DNA from: Burkholderia sp. Bp9143
GTDB lineage: Bacteria > Pseudomonadota > Gammaproteobacteria > Burkholderiales > Burkholderiaceae
Direction of reading: 5' to 3'
DNA: 64,000 bases
Assembly: GCF_003853645.1 (NCBI RefSeq)
Contig: NZ_QTPO01000040.1
Coordinates: 1-64,000, forward strand
This document shows, in pieces, positions 1 to 9,446 of the stretch. The notes under the pieces are model-generated. The model was given only the letters and a program-made list of their open reading frames with translations. It had not been told where the DNA came from and searched no databases. Position numbers and translations under genes: made by a program. Position 1 is the stretch's first letter. Each line of letters opens with the position of its first letter.

Positions 1-118
1 TGCCCTCAACCGCACCGCTTCCCTTCTTCCTCCCGCGCCGCGTTTCCGTTAGCGCGAAAGAGGCGTGATTCTAAGCACCCGTCCCCGTCTGCGCAACCCC
101 CTTTGTGAAAATATTTTG

Positions 119-152
119 AAAAGCCCCCGTGCGCTACCGCGCACGGGGGCTT
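119..152 (-). terminator. Rho-independent terminator of the paaF-like gene
   Basis: A perfect 14-bp inverted repeat (121-134 with 139-152, loop TACC) is followed on the minus strand by TTTTC. It lies about 70 bases after the stop of the minus-strand hydratase gene. In bases 1-118 I see no gene. Confidence 0.8.
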
Positions 153-220
153 GGGGTTCGTTGCACCGGGCGATCACGCCGGCGACCAACATCCGTCGCT
201 CGCTAGGCAGCAGCCGCGAA

Positions 221-997
221 TCAGCGATTCTTGAATACCGGCTTTCGCTTTTCGACGAATGCAGCCATCCCTTCCTTCTGATCTTCGGTCGCGAACAGCG
301 AATGGAACAGACGACGCTCGAAATGAACGCCCTCGGCCAGCGTCGTCTCGTACGCGCGGTTCACCGACTCCTTGACCATCATGGCTGCCGGCAGTGAAAA
401 CTCGGCAATCGTCGTCGCAGCAGCAATCGCTTCGTCGAGCAATTTGTCGGCCGGCAGCACCCGCGACACGAGCCCCGCCCGTTCCGCCTCGGCCGCATCC
501 ATGAAGCGCGCAGTCAGGCACATGTCCATGGCCTTCGCCTTCGACACCGCGCGCGGCAGGCGCTGCGTGCCGCCCGCGCCCGGCATCACGCCCAGCTTGA
601 TCTCGGGTTGGCCGAACTTGGCCGTATCCGCCGCGAAGATGATGTCGCACATCATCGCGAGCTCGCAGCCACCGCCGAGCGCGAATCCCGCCACGGCAGC
701 GATGATCGGCTTGCGGATCTCGCGGATGGTTTCCCAGTTACGGGTGATGTAGTCGCCGCGGTAAACATCCATATAGGAATAGGTCGCCATCATGCCGATG
801 TCGGCCCCGGCAGCGAACGCCTTCTCGCTCCCCGTCACGACGATCGCACCAATCTCGTCGTCCGCATCGAACGCTTTCAGCGCAGCACCCAACTCATCCA
901 TCAGCGCATCGTTCAGCGCATTCAGCGCCTTCGGACGATTCAGCGTGACCAGCCCGACTCGCCCCCGGGTCTCCACCAGGATGTTCTCGTAAGACAT
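221..997 (-). CDS. paaF: Enoyl-CoA hydratase, probable PaaF (2,3-dehydroadipyl-CoA hydratase)
   Basis: A crotonase-fold hydratase of 258 residues, the usual family length. The N-terminus carries the typical LVTLNRPKALNALN segment, the oxyanion-hole regions AFAAGADI and GFALGGGCELAMMCD are present, and the IKLGVMPGAGGTQRLPR block follows. The start at 997 has a strong AGGAG ribosome site 8 bases upstream. It diverges from the paaN operon across a shared 129-bp region holding a TetR-type palindrome. From context I infer it hydrates 2,3-dehydroadipyl-CoA in the lower phenylacetate pathway. The family is broad, so a general beta-oxidation hydratase cannot be excluded. Confidence 0.85.
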   Translation of the reverse strand: MSYENILVETRGRVGLVTLNRPKALNALNDALMDELGAALKAFDADDEIGAIVVTGSEKAFAAGADIGMMATYSYMDVYRGDYITRNWETIREIRKPIIAAVAGFALGGGCELAMMCDIIFAADTAKFGQPEIKLGVMPGAGGTQRLPRAVSKAKAMDMCLTARFMDAAEAERAGLVSRVLPADKLLDEAIAAATTIAEFSLPAAMMVKESVNRAYETTLAEGVHFERRLFHSLFATEDQKEGMAAFVEKRKPVFKNR

Positions 998-1067
998 CTA
1001 TTTCTCCTCGATCAATGAAATGAGAAACGCCTCGCACATGCGAATAGTTTGATGCTACCATTCTCCG

Positions 1068-1082
1068 ACCAACCGGTCGGTT
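1068..1082. promoter_or_regulatory. TetR-type palindrome, candidate PaaR operator
   Basis: The sequence ACCAACCGGTCGGTT between the divergent paaF and paaN genes reads nearly the same on both strands (ACC-N-ACCGGT-N-GGT). Burkholderia paa promoters are known to carry a conserved ~15-bp inverted repeat recognised by the TetR-family regulator PaaR. Assigning this site to PaaR is an inference from its position and form. It is followed by the AT-rich TTAATTAAT. No clear -35/-10 pair was resolved. Confidence 0.6.
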
Positions 1083-1126
1083 AATTAATCGATCCAACCC
1101 TTCTCAACGTCCATCAGGCCGCCGTC

Positions 1127-2830
1127 ATGACCCATGCACTGTTCACGAAGCACGAAGACACGCTGAAACACGCCCTCGCCGCCATCGAGAGCCGCGGGTA
1201 CTGGAGCCCTTTCGCGGAAATGCCGAGTCCCAAAGTGTACGGGGAAAGCGCCAACGCCGATGGTGAAGCGGCGTTCAAGGCACACCTCGGCAACACGTTC
1301 GTGCTCGACCAGCCGGCGGCCGGCACCGTCGGCGCAGAGCAGTCGCCGTACGGAATCGCGCTGGGCATCCGCTATCCGAAATCGACACCCGACGAGCTGA
1401 TCGCCGCGGCCACCGCTGCCGAGCGTACGTGGCGCGAAGCCGGCCCGAGCGCCTGGATCGGCGTCAGTCTCGAAATCCTCGCGCGGCTGAACCGCGCGAG
1501 CTTCGAGATTGCCTACAGCGTGATGCACACGACGGGCCAGGCGTTCATGATGGCGTTCCAGGCCGGCGGCCCGCACGCGCAGGATCGTGCGCTCGAAGCC
1601 GTCGCCTACGCATGGGACGAGTTGCGTCGCATCCCCGCGGATGCGCACTGGGAGAAGCCGCAAGGCAAGAACCCGCCGCTCGCGATGCACAAGCGCTATA
1701 CGATCGTCCCGCGCGGCACCGGCCTCGTGCTCGGCTGCTGCACGTTCCCGACCTGGAACGGCTACCCCGGCCTGTTCGCCGACCTGGCGACCGGCAATAC
1801 GGTGATCGTCAAACCCCACCCGGGCGCGATCCTGCCACTCGCGATCACGGTCCGCATCGCCCGCGACGTACTGTGCGAAGCCGGCTTCGATCCGAACGTC
1901 GTCACGCTCCTCGCGACCGAGCCTAACGACGGCGCCCTCGTGCAGGACCTCGCGCTGCGTCCTGAAATCAAGCTGATCGACTTCACCGGCAGCACGCAAA
2001 ACGGCACGTGGCTCGAACGCCATGCCCATCAGGCACAGGTGTATACGGAGAAGGCGGGCGTCAACCAGATCGTGATCGACTCGACCGACGACCTGAAGGC
2101 CGCGGCCAAGAACATCGCGTTCTCGCTGGCGCTGTACTCCGGCCAGATGTGCACGGCACCTCAGAACATCTATGTGCCGCGCGACGGCATCCGGACGGCG
2201 GACGGCCATGCGAGCTTCGACGAAGTCGCCCAGGCAATCGCCGTCTCCGTGCAGAAACTGACCGGCGACCCGGCGCGCTCGGTCGAACTGATCGGCGCGA
2301 TCCAGAATGACAGCGTGACCGCACGCATCGACGATGCCCGCACGCTCGGCCGCGTGCTCGCCGACAGCCAGACGCTCCAGCACCCGACGTTCGTTGACGC
2401 TCGTGTGCGCACGCCGCTCGTGCTGCAGCTCGATGTGGCCGACCGCGCAAAATTCACGCAGGAGTGGTTCGGCCCGATCTCGTTCGTGATCGCGACCGAC
2501 TCGACCGCGCAGTCGCTCGACCTGGCCGGCGAAATCGCCGCGGAGCATGGCGCGCTGACGCTCTCCGTCTACAGCACCGACGACAAGGTCCTCGATGCTG
2601 CGCACGATGCGGCGGTGCGTGGCGGTGTCGCGCTGTCGATCAACCTGACGGGCGGCGTGTTCGTCAACCAGTCGGCCGCATTCTCCGACTTCCACGGCAC
2701 CGGCGCGAACCCGGCCGCCAACGCGGCGCTGGCCGACCCGGCGTTCGTCGCCAATCGGTTCCGCGTAGTGCAAAGCCGCGTCCATGTTGCGCCGAAGGCC
2801 GTGCCTGCGGAAGCCGGCCAGACGGCATAA
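1127..2830 (+). CDS. paaN: Phenylacetate degradation aldehyde dehydrogenase PaaN (ring-opening step)
   Basis: An aldehyde dehydrogenase of 567 residues of the PaaN/PaaZ type. It oxidises the open-chain semialdehyde formed after hydrolysis of oxepin-CoA. The cofactor-binding region around PTWNGYPGLFADLATGNTV, the TEKAGVNQ segment and the catalytic-cysteine region (YSGQMCTAPQN) are visible. The C-terminal MaoC-like hydratase domain of E. coli PaaZ (about 680 residues) is absent, so this is the dehydrogenase-only form. The ring-hydrolysing partner must be another protein, not obvious in this window. In Burkholderia papers the gene is often called paaZ. No clear Shine-Dalgarno precedes the ATG. 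Confidence 0.93.
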   Translation: MTHALFTKHEDTLKHALAAIESRGYWSPFAEMPSPKVYGESANADGEAAFKAHLGNTFVLDQPAAGTVGAEQSPYGIALGIRYPKSTPDELIAAATAAERTWREAGPSAWIGVSLEILARLNRASFEIAYSVMHTTGQAFMMAFQAGGPHAQDRALEAVAYAWDELRRIPADAHWEKPQGKNPPLAMHKRYTIVPRGTGLVLGCCTFPTWNGYPGLFADLATGNTVIVKPHPGAILPLAITVRIARDVLCEAGFDPNVVTLLATEPNDGALVQDLALRPEIKLIDFTGSTQNGTWLERHAHQAQVYTEKAGVNQIVIDSTDDLKAAAKNIAFSLALYSGQMCTAPQNIYVPRDGIRTADGHASFDEVAQAIAVSVQKLTGDPARSVELIGAIQNDSVTARIDDARTLGRVLADSQTLQHPTFVDARVRTPLVLQLDVADRAKFTQEWFGPISFVIATDSTAQSLDLAGEIAAEHGALTLSVYSTDDKVLDAAHDAAVRGGVALSINLTGGVFVNQSAAFSDFHGTGANPAANAALADPAFVANRFRVVQSRVHVAPKAVPAEAGQTA

Positions 2831-2873
2831 CCCGAATGGCCGACGTGCAAACGCTGTCACGTTCTCTACCATG

Positions 2874-2901
2874 AACGAATCCGCCAACCGGCGGGTTCGT
2901 T
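2874..2901 (+). other. Intercistronic stem-loop between paaN and paaJ
   Basis: Bases 2874-2885 pair with 2890-2901 (12 pairs including one G-U) around a 4-base loop AACC. No U-run follows, so this is not a classical terminator. It ends 16 bases before the paaJ ATG, where it could affect translation or protect mRNA after processing. The central CCAACCGG also resembles the PaaR-like site upstream of paaN (11 of 14 positions), so an internal operator is the alternative. Confidence 0.6.
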
Positions 2902-2917
2902 GCACATCGACACTCCC

Positions 2918-4120
<1,203 letters not shown>

Positions 4121-4165
4121 CCGACGCACCGCGCGCCTATAACGAAGTCATGAAGGAGACACTGC

Positions 4166-4957
4166 ATGTCATATCAGGCGATCCAGCTGGATATCGATCA
4201 GGCTGCCAGCGTGGCCACGATCACCCTCAACCGTCCGGACAAGCTGAACAGCTTTACGCGGGCAATGCACCGTGAACTGCAGTCGGCACTCGATGAAGTC
4301 GAGACGGCCGGCGCGCGTGCGCTGACCCTGACGGGTGCGGGGCGCGGCTTCTGCGCAGGCCAGGACCTGGCCGACCTCGACTTCACGCCGGGCGCGTCCA
4401 CCGACCTCGGTACGCTGATCGACGAGCATTTCAATCCGCTGATCCGCCGCCTGCAACGCATGCCGATTCCGGTGATCGCCGCCGTCAACGGCACGGCGGC
4501 CGGCGCCGGCGCGAATCTCGCGCTCGCCTGCGACATCGTGTTCGCCGCGCGCTCGAGCAGTTTCATCCAGGCCTTCGTCAAGATCGGGCTCGTGCCGGAT
4601 TCGGGCGGCACATGGTTCCTGCCGCAACGCGTCGGCATAGCACGCGCGCTGGGGCTCGCCCTGACCGGCGACAAGCTCGGCGCCGAACAAGCCGAACAGT
4701 GGGGCTTGATCTGGCGCGCCGTCGACGACGATGCGCTCGCCGCGTCGGTCCGTCAGGTCGCCAACCAGCTCGCGCAGCAGCCAACGCTCGCGATCGCGTC
4801 GATCAAGCAGTCGATGCGAGACAGCGTCACGAATACGCTCGACCAGCAGCTCGACCTCGAGCGCGACCTGCAGCGCAAGCTCGGCCAGTCGTACGACTAC
4901 GCGGAAGGCGTGAAGGCGTTCATCGAGAAGCGCGCGCCGCGCTTCGAGGGGCGTTGA
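4166..4957 (+). CDS. paaG: 1,2-epoxyphenylacetyl-CoA isomerase PaaG
   Basis: A crotonase-family protein of 263 residues. It has ATITLNRPDKLNSF near the N-terminus, an oxyanion loop with GRGFCAGQDLAD, and the NGTAAGAGANLALACD block. The GRGFCAGQDLAD motif and the F-V-K-I-G-L-V-P-D-S-G-G segment (the Asp is the PaaG-type catalytic acid) identify PaaG. PaaG isomerises ring-epoxidised phenylacetyl-CoA to oxepin-CoA and also acts later in the pathway. A good AAGGAG ribosome site (4153-4158) precedes the ATG. It is followed within one base by paaI, indicating translational coupling. Confidence 0.93.
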   Translation: MSYQAIQLDIDQAASVATITLNRPDKLNSFTRAMHRELQSALDEVETAGARALTLTGAGRGFCAGQDLADLDFTPGASTDLGTLIDEHFNPLIRRLQRMPIPVIAAVNGTAAGAGANLALACDIVFAARSSSFIQAFVKIGLVPDSGGTWFLPQRVGIARALGLALTGDKLGAEQAEQWGLIWRAVDDDALAASVRQVANQLAQQPTLAIASIKQSMRDSVTNTLDQQLDLERDLQRKLGQSYDYAEGVKAFIEKRAPRFEGR

Positions 4958-4958
4958 C

Positions 4959-5411
4959 ATGACCACCTCCACCGACACGCTCGACCCCGATGCGCTCGCC
5001 CGTGCGACGGCGCGGGCCATGTACGACGCGGACGCCTGCAGCCGCGCGTTCGGCATGGAAATCGCCGAAGTGCGCGCCGGCTACGCACGCCTGCAAATGC
5101 GCGTCCGGCCGGAATTCCTGAACGGGCACCAGACCTGCCATGGCGGCATCATCTTCACGCTCGCCGATTCGACGTTCGCGTTCGCGTGCAACTCATACAA
5201 CCTGAATACCGTTGCGGCGGGCTGCTCGATCGAATACCTGCGTCCCGTATACGGCAACGACCTCCTGACGGCCGAGGCGATCGAACAGACGCGCAGCGGC
5301 CGGCATGGTGTCTACGACATCCGCGTCACGAACCAGACAGGCGAAACGGTCGCGATGTTTCGCGGCAAATCAGCCCAGATCAAGGGCACAGTCCTCCCGG
5401 AAGATCGCTGA
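4959..5411 (+). CDS. paaI: Hydroxyphenylacetyl-CoA thioesterase PaaI
   Basis: A hot-dog-fold thioesterase of 150 residues. The signature NGHQTCHGGIIFTLADSTFAFACN holds the conserved His-Gly-Gly and catalytic Asp, and matches the PaaI family in length and order. PaaI releases CoA from dead-end (hydroxy)phenylacetyl-CoA products and rescues the CoA pool. The ATG lies one base after the paaG stop, and paaK follows after 40 bases. Confidence 0.93.
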   Translation: MTTSTDTLDPDALARATARAMYDADACSRAFGMEIAEVRAGYARLQMRVRPEFLNGHQTCHGGIIFTLADSTFAFACNSYNLNTVAAGCSIEYLRPVYGNDLLTAEAIEQTRSGRHGVYDIRVTNQTGETVAMFRGKSAQIKGTVLPEDR

Positions 5412-5451
5412 CGTCCACGGCTCGCCGATAACAATATCACTGGAGACAGGC

Positions 5452-6750
5452 ATGACTACCCCCCTACCGCTCGAGCCGATCGAGACCGCTTCACGCGACG
5501 AGCTGACCGCGCTGCAGCTCGAACGCATGAAATGGTCGCTCCGGCATGCGTATGAGCACTCCCCCGTCTATCGCCGCAAATTCGACGAAGCGGGCGTGCA
5601 TCCCGACGACCTGAAGACGCTCACGGATCTGTCGCGCTTCCCGTTCACGACCAAGAGCGACCTGCGCGACAGCTACCCGTTCGGGATGTTCGCGGTGCCG
5701 CAGGACCAGATCTCGCGCATCCACGCGTCGTCGGGCACGACAGGCAAGCCGACCGTCGTCGGCTATACGGCGCGCGACATCGACACGTGGGCGAATCTCG
5801 TCGCGCGCTCGATCCGCGCGGCCGGCGCGCGACGCGGCGACAAGGTCCACGTCAGCTACGGCTATGGGCTGTTCACCGGCGGGCTCGGTGCACACTACGG
5901 CGCCGAACGAGCAGGGCTGACGGTGATCCCGTTCGGCGGCGGCCAGACCGAGAAGCAGGTGCAGCTGATCCAGGATTTCCGGCCCGACATCATCATGGTG
6001 ACGCCGAGCTACATGCTATCGATCGCCGACGAGATCGAGCGCCAGGGCCTTGATCCCGCACAAAGCTCGCTGCGCATCGGCATCTTCGGCGCGGAACCGT
6101 GGACCAACGACATGCGCGTGGCCATCGAACAGCGGATGGGAATCGACGCGGTCGACATCTACGGGCTGTCCGAGGTGATGGGCCCAGGCGTCGCGTCGGA
6201 ATGCGTCGAAACCAAGGACGGCCCGACCATCTGGGAAGACCATTTCTATCCGGAAATCATCGACCCCGAGACCGGCGAAGTGCTGCCGGACGGCGAACTC
6301 GGCGAACTGGTCTTCACATCGCTGACGAAGGAAGCGCTGCCGATTATCCGCTACCGCACCCGCGACCTCACGCGCCTGCTGCCCGGCACCGCACGCACGA
6401 TGCGCCGGATGGAAAAGATCACCGGGCGTTCGGACGACATGATGATCGTGCGGGGCGTCAACGTCTTCCCGACGCAGATTGAGGAACAGCTGCTGAAGCA
6501 GCGCGCGCTCGCGCCGCACTATCAGATCGTGCTGACGAAGGAAGGTCCGCTCGACGTGCTGACGCTCAACGTCGAGCCGTGTCCTGAAACGGCCCCCGAC
6601 ACGGCGGCGATCCACGCGGCCAAGCAGGCGCTCGCGCACGACATCAAGTCGCTGATCGGCGTGACGGCCGTGATCAACGTGCTGCCCGTGAACGGGATCG
6701 AGCGTTCGGTCGGCAAGGCACGTCGCGTGATCGACAAGCGCAAGGGCTGA
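5452..6750 (+). CDS. paaK: Phenylacetate-CoA ligase PaaK
   Basis: An AMP-forming ligase of 432 residues that activates phenylacetate to phenylacetyl-CoA. The P-loop SSGTTGKP is at residues 93-100. The adenylate motifs YGLSEVMGPG and YRTRDLT follow, and the C-terminal domain has GRSDDMMIVRGVNVFP. The frame is open upstream, but ATG 5452 with GGAGA 6 bases before it gives the normal family length, so I chose it. It is the last gene of the paa unit and is followed by a strong terminator. The epoxidase genes paaABCDE and paaH are not in the window. Confidence 0.95.
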   Translation: MTTPLPLEPIETASRDELTALQLERMKWSLRHAYEHSPVYRRKFDEAGVHPDDLKTLTDLSRFPFTTKSDLRDSYPFGMFAVPQDQISRIHASSGTTGKPTVVGYTARDIDTWANLVARSIRAAGARRGDKVHVSYGYGLFTGGLGAHYGAERAGLTVIPFGGGQTEKQVQLIQDFRPDIIMVTPSYMLSIADEIERQGLDPAQSSLRIGIFGAEPWTNDMRVAIEQRMGIDAVDIYGLSEVMGPGVASECVETKDGPTIWEDHFYPEIIDPETGEVLPDGELGELVFTSLTKEALPIIRYRTRDLTRLLPGTARTMRRMEKITGRSDDMMIVRGVNVFPTQIEEQLLKQRALAPHYQIVLTKEGPLDVLTLNVEPCPETAPDTAAIHAAKQALAHDIKSLIGVTAVINVLPVNGIERSVGKARRVIDKRKG

Positions 6751-6806
6751 TACGCGCCGGTGCCCGACCACCGCGCGCAACGGCAATCGCGCGTGCCCCC
6801 CCAAAA

Positions 6807-6843
6807 AAACAGCCCGACCGGCCAACCACCGATCGGGCTGTTT
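6807..6843. terminator. Bidirectional terminator between paaK and mltA
   Basis: An inverted repeat AAACAGCCCGA...TCGGGCTGTTT, extended by a mismatched CCGG/CCGA step, lies between the convergent paaK and mltA genes. It has an A-run on the left and a T-run on the right, so it can serve both directions. Confidence 0.85.
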
Positions 6844-6887
6844 CGTTTCGATGCCCGGCTACACACGTACGCCGGCACCACCGCGTA

Positions 6888-8012
6888 TCACGAGTTCGGG
6901 AATAGCAGCCACATCCGGCCGATCTGCTTCATCCGTCCGGCCTGATCGCCGGCGTCGTCGCCGAGCCCCCAGAAATAGTCGGCCCGCACGCCGCCCTTGA
7001 TCGCGGAACCCGTGTCCTGCGCGAACACGAGCCGGTTCATCGGCGTATTCGTCAGCGGACGCGTGGTCTGCAGGAACACGGGCGTGCCGAGCGGGATCGA
7101 CGACGGATCGACCGCGATCGAACGCTCCGGCGTGAGCGGCACGCCGAGCGCGCCGATCGGGCCGTCCGCGCCGCCGTGCGGTGCATCTTCCTTCGTCGGC
7201 ATGTCGCGAAAGAACACGAAGCGCGGATTCGTGTCGAGCAACGCGTCGACGCGAGTCGGGTTCGCCTTCGCCCACGCCTTGATGCCCTGCATCGTCGCCT
7301 GAGCGGGCGTCAGCTCGCCGCGATCGAGCAGCCACTTGCCGATCGAGCGATACGGCTGGTTGTTGGTGCCGCCGAAGCCGACCCGCATCACCGAACCGTC
7401 GTCGAGCAGCACGCGTCCCGAACCCTGCACCTGCAGGAAGAACGCCTCGATCGGATCGTCGACCCACACGAGTTCGTTGCCGGTCAGGACGCCGGCGCGC
7501 TCGAGCTGCGCGCGAGCGGGCAGCGCGGCGCCGGCGCGATAGCCGGCCGGCCAGCGGTACAGCGCGTACTGGTAAGGACCGCGACGCACGCGGGAACCGT
7601 GCAGCAGCGGCTCGTAATAGCCGGTCACGAGCCCGTCGAGCGTGCCGTCGGTGTTCGCCAGCTGAAACGGCGTGAAATACGTTTCGAAGAATGCACGCGC
7701 GCTGCTGACGTCGAGCTCGTCGAGGCGATCGGCGGCCGAGCAGGCGCGCTGCCACGCGGGCTGGCGCGCGAGCCGCACGCAGTTCTGCCGCAGCGCGGCC
7801 GTCGCGCCGATCAGCGAATCGTCCTGCCAGCCCGGCACCTGCTGCCATGCAACCGGCGTCAGCCGCTTCGCGGCGACCTGCCCCGGCACGATCGCCGCGC
7901 CGGTCGGCGGCTTGAGCGTCGACGTCCGCGTCGGCGCGCCGCCGCACGCGGCAAGCAGCGCTGCCGTCGCGGCCGCCGCAACCCAGCCGGCCACCCGGGG
8001 CCCAAACCACAT
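6888..8012 (-). CDS. mltA: Membrane-bound lytic murein transglycosylase A
   Basis: A lipoprotein of 374 residues that cleaves peptidoglycan glycan strands to anhydro-muropeptides at the outer membrane. From ATG 8012 the N-terminus is a short signal sequence ending in the lipobox LLAAC (Cys 23). The MltA domain with VTGYYEPLL and GTNNQPYRSIGKWLL follows. The C-terminal 3D domain ends with FAQDTGSAIKGG and RADYFWGLGDDAG, which contains the conserved aspartates. An in-frame ATG at 8042 would add ten residues and overlap the divergent small gene. The start choice is therefore somewhat uncertain. Confidence 0.93.
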   Translation of the reverse strand: MWFGPRVAGWVAAAATAALLAACGGAPTRTSTLKPPTGAAIVPGQVAAKRLTPVAWQQVPGWQDDSLIGATAALRQNCVRLARQPAWQRACSAADRLDELDVSSARAFFETYFTPFQLANTDGTLDGLVTGYYEPLLHGSRVRRGPYQYALYRWPAGYRAGAALPARAQLERAGVLTGNELVWVDDPIEAFFLQVQGSGRVLLDDGSVMRVGFGGTNNQPYRSIGKWLLDRGELTPAQATMQGIKAWAKANPTRVDALLDTNPRFVFFRDMPTKEDAPHGGADGPIGALGVPLTPERSIAVDPSSIPLGTPVFLQTTRPLTNTPMNRLVFAQDTGSAIKGGVRADYFWGLGDDAGDQAGRMKQIGRMWLLFPNS

Positions 8013-8017
8013 ACAAT
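8012..8017 (+). promoter_or_regulatory. Candidate -10 box for the 47-residue membrane protein gene
   Basis: TACAAT lies 23 bases before the ATG at 8041 and overlaps the mltA start codon on the other strand. No -35 hexamer is recognisable. The same TAnAAT form occurs before several other genes in this window. Confidence 0.35.
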
Positions 8018-8040
8018 GTCCGTTCTTGATGGAAACCGCC

Positions 8041-8184
8041 ATGTCAGATTTTCTCGACCAATATCCGATGCTCATCTTCGCGCTCGAGGCTTTCGTAGCG
8101 CTTGCCCTGCTGATCTTCATCGTCGTGTGGACGTCGTCGGGCAGGAAGAAGCACGCCCGCAGCAACGACCGCCAGCCACGCTGA
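8041..8184 (+). CDS. Small single-span membrane protein (47 residues), unknown function
   Basis: The frame encodes a short polar N-terminus (MSDFLDQYP), a clear hydrophobic helix at about residues 10-30 (MLIFALEAFVALALLIFIVVW), and a basic C-terminal tail (SGRKKHARSNDRQPR). This is the positive-inside pattern of a real inner-membrane miniprotein. A TACAAT box and GGAAA lie upstream. It starts 28 bases from the mltA start on the opposite strand, and its CATG start overlaps a possible alternative mltA start. I do not recognise the family. Cell-envelope partnership with mltA is only a guess from position. Confidence 0.6.
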   Translation: MSDFLDQYPMLIFALEAFVALALLIFIVVWTSSGRKKHARSNDRQPR

Positions 8185-8203
8185 CCGGCCGCGCACGCTC
8201 AAC

Positions 8204-8578
8204 TCAATGCAGCGTGCGCGGCATGTGCAGCGCAAACTCATCGACCGGCGCGTCGAACCGCTCGCCGTCCTCCGCCACGCAGAAGTACGCGCCACGCATC
8301 GTGCCGACCGGCGTCGCGATTACGGCCCAGCTCGTGTATTCGAACTGTTCGCCCGGCTGCAGCAGCGGCTGGTGCCCGACGACGCCGAGCCCCTTCACTT
8401 CCTGCACGTGGTTTTCGCTGTCCGTGATGATCCAGTGACGCGCGATCAGCTGCGCCGCGACCTGCCCGGTATTGCGGATGGTCAGCGTGTACGCGAATGC
8501 GTATTGACGTCGATCGGGGTCGGATTGTTCCGGCAAGTAGCTGGTTTTCACCGAAACGGTGAACTGATACTGACTCAT
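8204..8578 (-). CDS. apaG: ApaG (Co2+/Mg2+ efflux-associated) protein
   Basis: A single-domain ApaG protein of 124 residues starting MSQYQFTVSVKTSYLPEQSDP. It has the family core YAFAYTLTIRNTG, ARHWIITDS, GLGVVGHQPLLQPGE and SWAVIATPVGTMRGAYF. The frame is open further upstream, but this ATG gives the exact family length. The fold is an immunoglobulin/fibronectin-like beta-sandwich; the biochemical role is poorly defined. It is convergent with the small membrane protein gene and divergent from rpe. Confidence 0.95.
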   Translation of the reverse strand: MSQYQFTVSVKTSYLPEQSDPDRRQYAFAYTLTIRNTGQVAAQLIARHWIITDSENHVQEVKGLGVVGHQPLLQPGEQFEYTSWAVIATPVGTMRGAYFCVAEDGERFDAPVDEFALHMPRTLH

Positions 8579-8713
8579 GGTGTTTCCGCTGTAGGTAACC
8601 GCCCGCGCCAACTCGAGCGGCAGGGCCGCGGGCGCGCCGCACTGGTTCGGCATTCTATGCGGAATCGGGCCGCAACCGCACGGCCCGTCGCCGCGCACCG
8701 GGTCGCCGGACGG

Positions 8714-8719
8714 TAGAAT
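8714..8719 (+). promoter_or_regulatory. Candidate -10 box for rpe
   Basis: TAGAAT lies 37 bases before the rpe ATG. No convincing -35 element is seen. The rest of the 177-bp apaG-rpe gap shows no other structure. Confidence 0.35.
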
Positions 8720-8755
8720 GGCGGTTTTGCGCCGCTGCGTCCCCGCTCCCCTGTC

Positions 8756-9442
8756 ATGACTCAATTCCGCATCGCTCCCAGCATCCTGTCGGCCGACTTT
8801 GCACGGCTCGGCGAAGAAGTCCGCAACGTGGTCGCCGCCGGCGCCGACTGGATTCACTTCGACGTGATGGACAACCATTATGTGCCGAACCTCACGATCG
8901 GCCCGCTCGTCTGCGAGGCGATCCGCCCGCACGTGCAGGTGCCGATCGACGTGCATCTGATGGTCCGCCCGGTCGACCGGATCGTGCCCGATTTCGCGAA
9001 AGCCGGCGCGAACCTGATCAGCTTCCACCCGGAAGGCTCGGACCACATCGACCGTACGCTGTCGCTGATCCGCGATCACGGCTGCAAGGCCGGCCTCGTG
9101 TTCAACCCGGCAACGCCGCTGAACTATCTCGACCACGTGATGGATCGCCTCGACTTCGTGCTGCTGATGTCGGTGAACCCCGGCTTCGGCGGCCAGTCGT
9201 TCATTCCGGAAACGCTGAACAAGCTGCGCGAGGCGCGCGCCCGCATCGACGCATACACCGAGCGCACCGGCCGCGAGATCCTGCTCGAGGTCGACGGCGG
9301 CGTGAAGGCCGACAACATCGCGGAAATCGCGGCGGCCGGCGCGGACACCTTCGTCGCGGGTTCGGCGATCTTCGGCAAGCCCGACTACCGCAAGGTGATC
9401 GACGAGATGCGCGCCGCGCTCGCCGCCGTCGAGCGGAGCTGA
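8756..9442 (+). CDS. rpe: Ribulose-phosphate 3-epimerase
   Basis: A TIM-barrel enzyme of 228 residues that interconverts ribulose 5-phosphate and xylulose 5-phosphate. Diagnostic blocks are APSILSADFARLGEE, WIHFDVMDNHYVPNLT, PIDVHLMV, VNPGFGGQSF and the C-terminal EVDGGV. They carry the metal-binding His and Asp residues. It is followed by gph with four intervening bases, as in many proteobacterial rpe-gph-trpE arrangements, so the pair is co-transcribed and leads into the trp region. Confidence 0.97.
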   Translation: MTQFRIAPSILSADFARLGEEVRNVVAAGADWIHFDVMDNHYVPNLTIGPLVCEAIRPHVQVPIDVHLMVRPVDRIVPDFAKAGANLISFHPEGSDHIDRTLSLIRDHGCKAGLVFNPATPLNYLDHVMDRLDFVLLMSVNPGFGGQSFIPETLNKLREARARIDAYTERTGREILLEVDGGVKADNIAEIAAAGADTFVAGSAIFGKPDYRKVIDEMRAALAAVERS

Positions 9443-9446
9443 CGCC

